Below, in pieces: positions 1-6,872 of a stretch of DNA of 6,872 nt. The position numbers and the translations under genes were made by a program. Under the pieces are notes generated by a model. It had not been told where the DNA came from. It was given only the letters and a program-made list of their open reading frames with translations, and did no database searches. Every line of letters starts with the position of its first letter. The stretch's first letter is position 1. This DNA comes from Nitrosospira multiformis (GTDB taxonomy: Bacteria > Pseudomonadota > Gammaproteobacteria > Burkholderiales > UBA11063), in assembly GCA_020726205.1 (NCBI GenBank), contig DYTA01000060.1, forward strand, positions 1 to 6,872. Reading direction: 5' to 3'.

Positions 1-2316
1 ACTGCGGTATATGATACTATTGTCCGTATGGCGCAAGATTTTTCTTTGCGTTATATGCTAGTTGAGGGGCAAGGAAACTTTGGTTCTGTTGATGGTGATT
101 CTGCAGCTGCAATGCGTTATACAGAAATTCGTATGTCAAGAATTGCTCATGAAATGTTAGCTGATATTGACAAGGAAACAGTTAATTTTGGACCAAATTA
201 CGATGGTTCCGAACATGAGCCGTTGGTTATGCCAACTAGAATCCCTAATTTATTAATTAATGGTACTACAGGTATTGCTGTTGGTATGGCAACAAATATG
301 CCTCCACATAATTTGAGTGAAGTCGTTGATGCGTGTTTTGCAATTTTGGCGAACCCAGAAATTACAATTGATGAGCTAATTGAAATTATTCCTGCTCCAG
401 ATTTTCCAACAGCAGGAATTATCTTTGGGATCAAAGATATTCATCAAGGATATCGTACTGGACGTGGTCGAGTAATTATGCGTGCTCGAACTCATTTTGA
501 AGAAATTGGTAAAGATAGAGAATCTATTGTCATTGATGAGTTACCGTATCAAGTTAATAAAGCAAAATTATGTGAGCGAATTGGTGAGCTAGTTAAAGAA
601 AAAATTGTTGAGGGTATTAGCGAAATTCGTGATGAGTCAGATAAATCTGGTATGCGTGTTGTTATTGAGCTACGTCGTAATGAAAATTCAAATGTTATTC
701 TAAATAATTTGTATAAATTAACTCAAATGCAAGATAGTTTTGGAATTAATATGGTTGCGTTAGTTAATGGTCAACCACGTTTATTAAATCTAAAATCAAT
801 CCTTGAGGAATTTATTTATCATCGCCGTGAGGTTGTAACTCGTCGTACTGTATTTGAATTGCGTAAAGCTAAAGAGCGTGGACATACTTTAGAAGGCTTA
901 GCGGTTGCTTTAGCAAACGTAGATGAAATGATTCAAATTATTAAGACATCACAAACTCGTGGTGAGGCTAAAGGCCGCTTAATGGAGCGTAGTTGGGAAT
1001 CAAGTTTGGTTCTTTCAATGATGGAACGAGTTGATGTTGCTCAAGTTCGTCCAGATAGCTTGGAACAACAATTTGGTTTACATGGTCGGAATTATTTCTT
1101 ATCTGATGCTCAGGCTCAAGCAATTTTGGAAATGCAATTACAACGTTTAACAGGGCTAGAGCAAGATAAGATTACTAAAGAGTATCAAGATATAATGGAT
1201 TTAATTATTGATTTAATCGATATATTAAATACACCTGCTCGGGTTAATCAAATTATTTCTGATGAATTGACGGCAGTTAAAAACCAGTTCGGTGATAAAC
1301 GCCGTTCTGAAATTCAGTTTGATTCAGCTGATATTGATATGGAAGATTTAATTAAACCACGAGATATGGTAGTTACTTTGTCTAAAGAAGGTTATGTTAA
1401 AACACAGGCTGTAGATGAATATCGTACACAAAAACGTGGTGGTCGAGGTAAAACAGCTGCTTCAACTAAAGAAGATGATTTCATTCAAAATTTATTTATT
1501 GCACATACACATGATTATGTACTATGTTTCTCTACTTTGGGTAGGATGTACTGGTTAAAAGTTTATAATTTACCTGAAGGTAGTCGTACAACTCGTGGTC
1601 GTCCAATCGTGAATCTATTACCATTACAAGTTGGTGAGAAAATCACCAATATTCTACCGGTTAAGGTGTTTAGTGAAGATCAATTTATATTTATGGTAAC
1701 TGAACAAGGTGTTGTGAAGAAAACTGACTTATCTGCATTTGCTCGTCCAAATAGTCGTGGAATTATCGCTATTAATTTAGATGATGATGATAAATTAGCT
1801 GGGGTTGCTCTAACAAATGGTAAACATGAAATTATGTTGTTCTCCGATGGTGGTAAAGCTGTACGATTTAATGAAGATGAAGTTCGTGGTATGGGACGTC
1901 AGGCTCGTGGTGTTAAAGGTATTAAGTTAGGTAAAGATTGTAAAGTTGTTGCTTTGCTTACAACTGATGACATTAAAGCTAATGTCTTGACTGCGACTGA
2001 AAATGGCTATGGTAAACGTACTACTGTTGAAGAGTATCGTTTGGCTTCTCGTGGTACACAAGGTGTTAAAGCTATTGGTGAATCAGTACGTAATGGTAAA
2101 TTAGTTGCGGCAAAATTAGTTGCAGATGGTGATGAAATTATGCTAATTACGACTGGTGGTGTTTTAATTCGTACCAAAGTTGATAGTATTCGTGAAACAG
2201 GTCGTTCTGCTCAAGGTGTTAAATTAATTGATCTTGGAAAAGATGAAAAACTAGTTGACTTAGAAAAAGTTATAGAAACTGAAGTTGATGATTCAACAGA
2301 TGATGTAACGACTTAG
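1..2316 (+). CDS. gyrA: DNA gyrase subunit A, 5'-truncated by the window edge
   Basis: Catalytic and DNA-wrapping subunit of DNA gyrase (GyrA2GyrB2), the type II topoisomerase that adds negative supercoils using ATP hydrolysed by GyrB. The reading frame is open from base 1. The first codons give TAVYDTIVRMAQ, which aligns with E. coli residues 83 onward, so the ATG at 28 is internal (Met92) and about 82 residues are missing. On that numbering the catalytic tyrosine is Tyr122 in AAAMRYTEIR (codon 118-120), and the GyrA box QKRGGRG is at about 559-565 (bases 1429-1449), starting the C-terminal beta-pinwheel that wraps DNA. The protein ends in an acidic tail (ETEVDDSTDDVTT), as in other GyrAs. 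The inferred full length of about 853 residues is normal for the family. It lacks the long acidic insert that I recall in the C-terminal domain of Neisseria GyrA. A hairpin terminator follows 20 bases after the stop. No frameshift is visible. Confidence 0.98.
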   Translation, partial: TAVYDTIVRMAQDFSLRYMLVEGQGNFGSVDGDSAAAMRYTEIRMSRIAHEMLADIDKETVNFGPNYDGSEHEPLVMPTRIPNLLINGTTGIAVGMATNMPPHNLSEVVDACFAILANPEITIDELIEIIPAPDFPTAGIIFGIKDIHQGYRTGRGRVIMRARTHFEEIGKDRESIVIDELPYQVNKAKLCERIGELVKEKIVEGISEIRDESDKSGMRVVIELRRNENSNVILNNLYKLTQMQDSFGINMVALVNGQPRLLNLKSILEEFIYHRREVVTRRTVFELRKAKERGHTLEGLAVALANVDEMIQIIKTSQTRGEAKGRLMERSWESSLVLSMMERVDVAQVRPDSLEQQFGLHGRNYFLSDAQAQAILEMQLQRLTGLEQDKITKEYQDIMDLIIDLIDILNTPARVNQIISDELTAVKNQFGDKRRSEIQFDSADIDMEDLIKPRDMVVTLSKEGYVKTQAVDEYRTQKRGGRGKTAASTKEDDFIQNLFIAHTHDYVLCFSTLGRMYWLKVYNLPEGSRTTRGRPIVNLLPLQVGEKITNILPVKVFSEDQFIFMVTEQGVVKKTDLSAFARPNSRGIIAINLDDDDKLAGVALTNGKHEIMLFSDGGKAVRFNEDEVRGMGRQARGVKGIKLGKDCKVVALLTTDDIKANVLTATENGYGKRTTVEEYRLASRGTQGVKAIGESVRNGKLVAAKLVADGDEIMLITTGGVLIRTKVDSIRETGRSAQGVKLIDLGKDEKLVDLEKVIETEVDDSTDDVTT

Positions 2317-2336
2317 TAAGCTTTGCTATTAATGAA

Positions 2337-2365
2337 AACCGCACTTTTTAGTGCGGTTGATTTTT
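2337..2365 (+). terminator. Rho-independent terminator of gyrA
   Basis: A perfect 9-bp stem (AACCGCACT at 2337-2345 with AGTGCGGTT at 2350-2358) closes a TTTT loop and is followed by GA and five T residues. It begins 20 bases after the gyrA stop codon and separates gyrA from the phasin promoter. The T tract is short, so read-through is possible. The left arm plus one base contains ACCGCACTT. Confidence 0.85.
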
Positions 2366-2392
2366 GTCTGATTATTTTCTGATAATTAGTAC

Positions 2393-2422
2393 TTGACAAC
2401 TTATGGTGCAATGCACAATAAT
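2393..2422 (+). promoter_or_regulatory. Sigma-70 promoter of the phasin gene
   Basis: A perfect -35 box TTGACA (2393-2398) is followed after 18 bases by AATAAT (2417-2422), a 5/6 match to the -10 consensus. The 30 bases upstream are AT-rich and could act as an UP element. Transcription would start near 2429, giving a leader of about 30 bases. An alternative -10 (TAATAT, 2419-2424) has a spacer of 20 and is less likely. Confidence 0.65.
2401..2421. promoter_or_regulatory. Palindromic operator candidate, PhaR-like, inside the phasin promoter
   Basis: A 21-bp palindrome runs TTAT-g-GTGCA, a central A, then TGCAC-a-ATAA. Nine of the ten base pairs are symmetric; only 2405/2417 fail. It fills the spacer between the -35 and -10 and overlaps the -10, the position of a repressor site. 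Its core TGC-AAT-GCA fits the TGC-N3/4-GCA pattern described for PhaR, the repressor that controls phasin genes in PHB-producing proteobacteria. The symmetry is seen directly. Assignment to PhaR is inferred from the core and from the phasin downstream. Confidence 0.5.
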
Positions 2423-2447
2423 ATCGGTTATTAATAAAATAATATAT

Positions 2448-2452
2448 AGGAG
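2448..2452 (+). promoter_or_regulatory. Strong ribosome binding site of the phasin gene
   Basis: AGGAG lies 8 bases before the ATG at 2461 and is the closest match to the Shine-Dalgarno consensus in the window. It fixes the start codon and suggests high expression, as expected for a granule-coating protein. Confidence 0.8.
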
Positions 2453-2460
2453 AGTCTATA

Positions 2461-3003
2461 ATGTTTAAATTAAATCAGGTAAGTGAATTACAAAGTAAAT
2501 TTATAGCAACAATGGATGCAAGTGTTGCTTTATTTTGTTCTTCATTAGATAACTGCAAGAAAATTACTTTCTTACAGTGTGAAATGGTAAATAATTTATT
2601 ACAAGAAGTGGCGTTAGTAGCTAAAAACATGAATCAGGTAAAAACGCCATTGGAGGCGACTACTTCGGCTCGTGATTTTATCATTAACTCAGGTCAAGTT
2701 ATTTATACTCATAATCAAGAGTTTGTAAAAATTTTACGTAATGCTAAGGCAGGATTCATTGAATTAACATCACAAACTGTAAAAACGGCTCAAAATGAAA
2801 TAGTTTCAGTAGTAAACGATGTTGAAATTATTAATCCAGTTTTATCTGGGTTGGCTAGTCAACCATTACAAAATATGTTAAATATATCAAATCAAACTAG
2901 CGAAATGGTTAGTGATCTGGTACATAAAGTTGATGTTTTATCTGATGAAAATACCCAAGTTACTGCTGAAGTAGCATTGCAAAGTTTAGTTCCAGCTAGT
3001 TAA
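2461..3003 (+). CDS. Phasin family protein (PHB granule-associated)
   Basis: Phasins are small amphipathic helical proteins that coat polyhydroxyalkanoate granules in the cytoplasm, controlling granule number and size. This 180-residue protein has the length and layout of betaproteobacterial Phasin_2 proteins. An N-terminal segment (LNQVSELQSKFIATMDASVAL) corresponds to the usual 'PEQ-AA-Q-A-LE-L--LT' region. Next come a helix around a leucine-rich centre (NNLLQEVALVAKNMNQVKTPLE, about 44-65), an ARDFIINSGQVIYTHNQEF stretch, and a heptad-like C-terminal half. There is no signal peptide or membrane segment. Three cysteines (26, 32, 40) near the N-terminus are unusual for phasins, and the alanine-rich tail of typical members is replaced by Asn/Gln/Ser/Val-rich sequence, perhaps reflecting AT pressure. 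It has its own promoter with a PhaR-like palindrome and its own terminator, so it is monocistronic. The call rests on length, helix pattern and promoter rather than on an invariant motif. No phaC, phaA or phaB is in the window. Confidence 0.75.
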   Translation: MFKLNQVSELQSKFIATMDASVALFCSSLDNCKKITFLQCEMVNNLLQEVALVAKNMNQVKTPLEATTSARDFIINSGQVIYTHNQEFVKILRNAKAGFIELTSQTVKTAQNEIVSVVNDVEIINPVLSGLASQPLQNMLNISNQTSEMVSDLVHKVDVLSDENTQVTAEVALQSLVPAS

Positions 3004-3022
3004 GTTTATTGGTATTAAACGT

Positions 3023-3055
3023 AAAAAGGAGCAGTTTTGTGATCTGCCCCTTTTT
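3023..3055. terminator. Bidirectional terminator between convergent genes
   Basis: Arms AAAAAGGAGCAG (3023-3034) and CTGCCCCTTTTT (3044-3055) pair with a single A-C mismatch around a 9-base loop. The T run on the right serves the phasin gene, which ends 19 bases before. The A run on the left becomes a T tract on the minus strand and serves the heptose operon, whose last gene ends at 3067. One hairpin therefore closes both transcription units. Confidence 0.8.
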
Positions 3056-3066
3056 TATTGCAATGG

Positions 3067-3264
3067 TTATTGCTGAGATTGTTGCTGACTTTGAATTTTT
3101 TGAACTTCTTTTTTACCAGCTGTATTCATTGCATTACATTCTAATTGTGATTTATTTTGTAAGCATTTTGTCATTGCTGCTGATTCAGCTGCTTGTGCAA
3201 CAACAGAGCTGGCAAATACATAACCAGTATTTAGAACTGCACATATAATTAGTAGTTTTTTCAT
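3067..3264 (-). CDS. Small secreted protein with a cysteine pair, unknown function
   Basis: I do not recognise this 65-residue protein. It has a clear Sec signal peptide: MKK, then a hydrophobic core (LLIICAVLNTGYVFA), then small residues. Possible cleavage sites are VFA|SS (after 18) or AQA|AE (after 25). The mature part is about 40-47 residues. It has two cysteines nine positions apart (C34 and C43, CLQNKSQLEC) that could form a periplasmic disulfide, and a charged, glutamine-rich tail ending QSQQQSQQ. The start is supported by AAAGGA (3271-3276) with a spacing of 6 bases. It lies 47 bases downstream of hldD on the same strand with no terminator between, so it may be transcribed with the heptose genes, and the hairpin at 3023-3055 follows it. 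The signal peptide and ribosome site make it a real gene rather than a chance ORF. The opposite-strand frame over the same bases has no comparable support. Confidence 0.72.
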   Translation of the reverse strand: MKKLLIICAVLNTGYVFASSVVAQAAESAAMTKCLQNKSQLECNAMNTAGKKEVQKIQSQQQSQQ

Positions 3265-3298
3265 TATAAATCCTTTCTAAAATAGTAATCAAAATTAC

Positions 3299-3327
3299 AT
3301 TATAATTTACATTAATTTAATAGTAGA
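3299..3327 (-). promoter_or_regulatory. Weak promoter candidate for the small secreted protein
   Basis: On the minus strand a perfect TATAAT (3304 down to 3299) lies 35 bases before the start codon at 3264. The -35 position (TCTACT, 3327 down to 3322) matches only 3 of 6 bases and there is no TG extension. The region is very AT-rich, so a chance TATAAT is likely. The gene may rely on read-through from hldD instead. Confidence 0.3.
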
Positions 3328-4322
3328 TTAACATAATTTTCAACACCTTGTTCAAGGGTTAAAAAAGGTTTTTTATATTTGGCATCACGTAGTAACCTTG
3401 TTGTGTCTGCTTGTGTAAAGCATTGATATTTACCAGCTAAGTCACTCGGGAATGGTATGTATTCAATAATACCTTGGATTATTGCTGTTTGTAATGTAAT
3501 ATGGCTTTGTCCTTCAGCCTTACGACAAGCATTTACTGTTGCTAGTGATAGGTCATTAAAACTTCTGGCAATACCAGTTCCGCAGTTAAAAATTCCAGAA
3601 ATTTCATCTGGGCTTTGAGTGTGATTTTCAAAAAAATGCATATGAACATTAGTTACATCTTCAATTGAAATGAAGTCGCGTGATTGAGTACCATTTTCCC
3701 AACCTTGACAACCTTCAAATAATTTAACACAGCCGTGCTCTTGATATTGACGGAAGTGATGTAATACTACTGAAGACATTCTGCCTTTATGAAATTCACG
3801 ATGTCCATAAACATTAAAATATTTTAAACCAACTACAGGTGCTCGTAACCCACTATCCATATATCTACGTACAGTTTGGTCAAATAACATTTTTGAATAG
3901 CCATAAGCATTCAATGGAATTTCATTTTCTCTATCTTCGACAAATACTGGACTTGCCCCGTAGGTTGCAGCTGATGATGCATAAATTATTGGAACTTCAT
4001 TTTTTTGTGCATATTCGAGTAATAAACAAGAATACTCATAATTATTTTTCATGATATATTTACCATTGGCTTCAACTGTTGCAGAACATGCACCCATATG
4101 AAAAATATAATCGATTTGATTGTCATATTCACCATCAACAATAGCTTGAATAAAATCTTCTTTATCAACAAAATCCAAAATGTCTAAATCAGCTAGATTC
4201 CGTGCTTTATCGCCATTAGTTAAATTATCGACAGCGATAATATCATAATGTCCTCGTTGATTTAATGCTTTTACAATATTTGAGCCAATAAATCCAGCTG
4301 CTCCAGTTACGACGATTAACAT
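3312..4322 (-). CDS. hldD: ADP-L-glycero-D-manno-heptose 6-epimerase
   Basis: Catalyses the last step of heptose precursor synthesis, converting ADP-D-glycero-beta-D-manno-heptose to the L-glycero form used by heptosyltransferases to build the lipopolysaccharide inner core. It is a cytoplasmic, NADP-dependent short-chain dehydrogenase/epimerase. The 336 residues show the Rossmann motif TGAAGFIGSN (GxxGxxG at 7-13) and the cofactor-contacting VDNL (31-34). The catalytic set is S116 (YASSA), Y140 and K144 (YGYSK); K179 in FHKGRM aligns with the second active-site lysine (K178) of E. coli. The substrate-domain QSRDFISIEDV (213-223) and C-terminal IPFPSDLAGKYQCFTQAD are typical of HldD. Start: AAAGGA at 4329-4334 with a 6-base spacing. 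This site overlaps the stop codon of hldA, so the two genes are probably translationally coupled. All key residues are intact. Confidence 0.96.
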   Translation of the reverse strand: MLIVVTGAAGFIGSNIVKALNQRGHYDIIAVDNLTNGDKARNLADLDILDFVDKEDFIQAIVDGEYDNQIDYIFHMGACSATVEANGKYIMKNNYEYSCLLLEYAQKNEVPIIYASSAATYGASPVFVEDRENEIPLNAYGYSKMLFDQTVRRYMDSGLRAPVVGLKYFNVYGHREFHKGRMSSVVLHHFRQYQEHGCVKLFEGCQGWENGTQSRDFISIEDVTNVHMHFFENHTQSPDEISGIFNCGTGIARSFNDLSLATVNACRKAEGQSHITLQTAIIQGIIEYIPFPSDLAGKYQCFTQADTTRLLRDAKYKKPFLTLEQGVENYVNLLLN

Positions 4323-4332
4323 ATTTTTTCCT

Positions 4333-5301
4333 TTATGTATTTAGGTGTTGTTTTAAGTTATTAATGAGTTCATTTTTACTAACTGTTGCAGTACCTAGCT
4401 TAGCTACGACTATTCCTGCCGCAAAGTTAGCTATATTTATTGCCTCAGTAATATCTGCATTATTTGCTAACATTAAAGCAATAGTTGCAATTACGGTATC
4501 ACCAGCTCCAGATACATCAAATACTTCTTGAGCAAATGTTGGGTAGTGGTATGCCTGATCTGCAAATAATGACATTCCATCTTCGCTTCTTGTTACTAAT
4601 AAATAATCTAAAAATAATTCTTCTTTTAATTTATTTGCTTTTTGTTGTAATTCTTGTTCAGTTTTCCAGTCACCAACAGCATCTTTCATTTCGCTACGAT
4701 TGGGAGTAATCATTGTGGCATGGCGGTAACGAGTATAGTCTGTTCCTTTGGGATCAACTAAAACTTGTTTACCATTGATTTTGGCAATTTCAATCATTTG
4801 AGCAGTGTGAGTGAGACCTCCTTTACCATAATCAGAGAGAATAACAACTTCAAAATTTTTAATGATTGCACGAAAACTATCAAGCACTTCTGCAAGTATT
4901 TCATGTGATGGTTTTTCTTCAAAGTCAATGCGAATCAATTGTTGATGTTTAGCAATCACTCTTAATTTAACGATTGTACTAATTTCATCATCTTTTTTTA
5001 AAATTGTATCTACATGTTCTGCTTTTAGGAGCTTTTCTAACACTAATGCAGGTTCATCAGATCCAACAACCGATAACAAAGTTACATTACCACCTAAGCT
5101 AGCGATATTACGTGCAACGTTTGCTGCACCACCTGGGCGATCCTCTATTTTATTTATTTTTGCTATAGGAACAGGTGCTTCTGGTGAAATTCTCTCGACA
5201 TCGCCAAACCAGTACCGATCCAGCATTACGTCACCAACAACTAATATCTTTTTGTTGGCAAGGTTTTGTTGTAAAAAATCAATGTGTTTCTGAGTAAACA
5301 T
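4333..5301 (-). CDS. hldA: D-glycero-beta-D-manno-heptose-7-phosphate kinase (kinase-only form)
   Basis: Phosphorylates D-glycero-beta-D-manno-heptose 7-phosphate at C1 with ATP to give the 1,7-bisphosphate, an early step of ADP-heptose synthesis in the cytoplasm. It is a PfkB/ribokinase-family enzyme of 322 residues. Visible motifs are VVGDVMLDRYWFGDVERISPEAPVP near the N-terminus (21-45), the first PfkB signature around PGGAANVARN (56-65), DPKG (183-186), the nucleotide-side TPNRSE (199-204), and the second signature DVSGAGDT (262-269) with catalytic base D268. It ends just after the kinase fold. The adenylyltransferase domain that completes bifunctional HldE (about 477 residues in E. coli) is absent, so a separate hldC is expected elsewhere, as in Neisseria. 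It is first in the operon, with hldD starting 10 bases after its stop. The ribosome site AAGGA is about 10 bases before the ATG, slightly long. Confidence 0.94.
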   Translation of the reverse strand: MFTQKHIDFLQQNLANKKILVVGDVMLDRYWFGDVERISPEAPVPIAKINKIEDRPGGAANVARNIASLGGNVTLLSVVGSDEPALVLEKLLKAEHVDTILKKDDEISTIVKLRVIAKHQQLIRIDFEEKPSHEILAEVLDSFRAIIKNFEVVILSDYGKGGLTHTAQMIEIAKINGKQVLVDPKGTDYTRYRHATMITPNRSEMKDAVGDWKTEQELQQKANKLKEELFLDYLLVTRSEDGMSLFADQAYHYPTFAQEVFDVSGAGDTVIATIALMLANNADITEAINIANFAAGIVVAKLGTATVSKNELINNLKQHLNT

Positions 5302-5333
5302 TTACTATTATTCCTTAACGAATAGGTAACATT

Positions 5334-5361
5334 ATTATAACATGTGCTAAGTAATTTTTAA
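5334..5361 (-). promoter_or_regulatory. Extended -10 promoter of the heptose operon
   Basis: On the minus strand TGTTATAAT (5342 down to 5334) is a perfect -10 hexamer with the TGn extension. TTAAAA (5361 down to 5356), a 4/6 match to -35, lies 16 bases upstream. Transcription would start near 5327, about 26 bases before the hldA ATG. Confidence 0.6.
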
Positions 5362-5378
5362 TATATCAAATATTAGTT

Positions 5379-5400
5379 GGTTTATTTTGTGAGATAAACC
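5379..5400. repeat. Inverted repeat between divergent promoters
   Basis: GGTTTAT (5379-5385) and ATAAACC (5394-5400) form a perfect 7-bp inverted repeat with an 8-base spacer. It lies between the hldA and serS promoters and is upstream of both. No T tract follows on the plus strand, so it does not look like a terminator. It could be a regulator site or a chance match in AT-rich DNA. Confidence 0.35.
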
Positions 5401-5421
5401 TGAAATATTTTGCATGACTTA

Positions 5422-5450
5422 TCAACAATAAATAGAAAAGATGATAAAAT
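5422..5450 (+). promoter_or_regulatory. Promoter of serS, extended -10 type
   Basis: TCAACA (5422-5427, 4/6 match to -35), a 17-base spacer, then TGATAAAAT (5442-5450), which is the TGn extension plus TAAAAT (5/6 match to -10). Transcription would start near 5457 with a leader of about 29 bases. The leader is too short for a T-box or attenuator. Confidence 0.55.
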
Positions 5451-5474
5451 GATATCTTATTATGTATTATCTCT

Positions 5475-6763
<1,289 letters not shown>

Positions 6764-6769
6764 AAGAAT

Positions 6770-6799
6770 GCGGAGGTTAATTCCTCCGCTTTCTTTTTT
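6770..6799 (+). terminator. Rho-independent terminator of serS
   Basis: A perfect GC-rich 7-bp stem, GCGGAGG (6770-6776) with CCTCCGC (6783-6789), closes a 6-base loop and runs into TTTCTTTTTT. It begins 6 bases after the serS stop codon. Confidence 0.92.
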
Positions 6800-6823
6800 A
6801 GGATTAAAAAGAACAGCTATAAT
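6795..6823 (+). promoter_or_regulatory. Weak promoter candidate for the next gene
   Basis: A perfect TATAAT (6818-6823) follows the serS terminator. The -35 position at 17 bases (TTTTTA, 6795-6800) matches only 3 of 6 bases and lies inside the terminator T tract. It would drive a gene beyond the window end. Confidence 0.3.
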
Positions 6824-6839
6824 TAAACTAATCTGCTAG

Positions 6840-6866
6840 TTTGCAGTGTAGGATAATTACTGCAAA
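6840..6866. repeat. Inverted repeat near the window end
   Basis: TTTGCAGT (6840-6847) and ACTGCAAA (6859-6866) form a perfect 8-bp inverted repeat with an 11-base spacer. An extra CTGC at 6833-6836 adds a third half-site. No T tract follows within the window, so a terminator is not supported. An operator or leader hairpin for a downstream gene is possible. The window ends on ATG with no ribosome site before it. Confidence 0.4.
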
Positions 6867-6872
6867 TTTATG

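Noticed and set aside
28..30. ATG at 28 as the gyrA start
   Set aside because: The frame is open and conserved back to base 1 (TAVYDTIVR), and this Met aligns with Met92 of E. coli GyrA.
198..434. Minus-strand open frame inside gyrA
   Set aside because: It is antisense to a highly conserved part of GyrA and has no supporting signals.
2367..2389. Direct repeat TCTGATTATT / TCTGATAATT spaced by 11 bases upstream of the phasin promoter
   Set aside because: Short, imperfect and in AT-rich sequence. One helical turn of spacing is suggestive but not enough to call a binding site.
3009..3248. Open frame of 79 codons on the plus strand overlapping the small secreted protein
   Set aside because: It starts inside the spacer before the terminator hairpin, runs through that hairpin, has no ribosome site, and lies antisense to a gene with a clear signal peptide and Shine-Dalgarno.
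3241..3264. Lipoprotein signal (LIIC) in the small secreted protein
   Set aside because: Cys8 is too close to the N-terminus and is preceded by Ile rather than Gly/Ala/Ser, so it does not fit a lipobox. The Cys is part of the hydrophobic core.
3839..4054. Plus-strand open frame inside hldD
   Set aside because: It is antisense to the hldD active-site region; its low-complexity composition is typical of a shadow frame.
4485..4709. Plus-strand open frame inside hldA
   Set aside because: Antisense to conserved kinase sequence; Leu/Ile/Gln-rich shadow translation with no ribosome site.

Overview
The window comes from an AT-rich Gram-negative chromosome. The GyrA, SerRS, HldA and HldD proteins read like betaproteobacterial, specifically Neisseriales-type, versions. 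This shows in the NYDGSEHEP and YRTGRGRV stretches of GyrA, the YGYSK/FHKGRM/KYQCFTQAD stretches of HldD, and the HQFDKVEMV and QNADGSI stretches of SerRS. The low GC is unusual for that group, so a low-GC Neisseriales relative is my best guess. This rests on recalled sequence patterns, not on a search.

Layout: (1) 1-2316, + strand: gyrA, missing its 5' end. The first codon corresponds to residue 83 of E. coli GyrA. A 9-bp stem terminator follows. (2) 2393-3003, + strand: a 180-aa phasin-like gene with its own promoter. A near-perfect 21-bp palindrome with a TGC-N3-GCA core lies between the -35 and -10, which is the sort of site expected for PhaR-type control of polyhydroxybutyrate granule proteins. 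A hairpin at 3023-3055 ends the gene and can also act on the other strand. (3) 5301-3067, - strand: an apparent operon hldA - hldD - small secreted protein. It covers two steps of ADP-L-glycero-D-manno-heptose synthesis for the lipopolysaccharide inner core, followed by an unrecognised 65-aa exported protein with a cysteine pair. (4) 5302-5485: a divergent promoter region holding two extended -10 promoters and a small inverted repeat. (5) 5486-6763, + strand: serS, complete, with a strong terminator. (6) 6800-6872: a promoter-like TATAAT and an 8-bp inverted repeat ahead of whatever lies beyond the window.

Most of the window is housekeeping. The parts most worth a second look are the palindrome in the phasin promoter and the small secreted protein at the end of the heptose operon. 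I see no mobile element, CRISPR array, tRNA or rRNA. No gene-free stretch exceeds about 185 bases.
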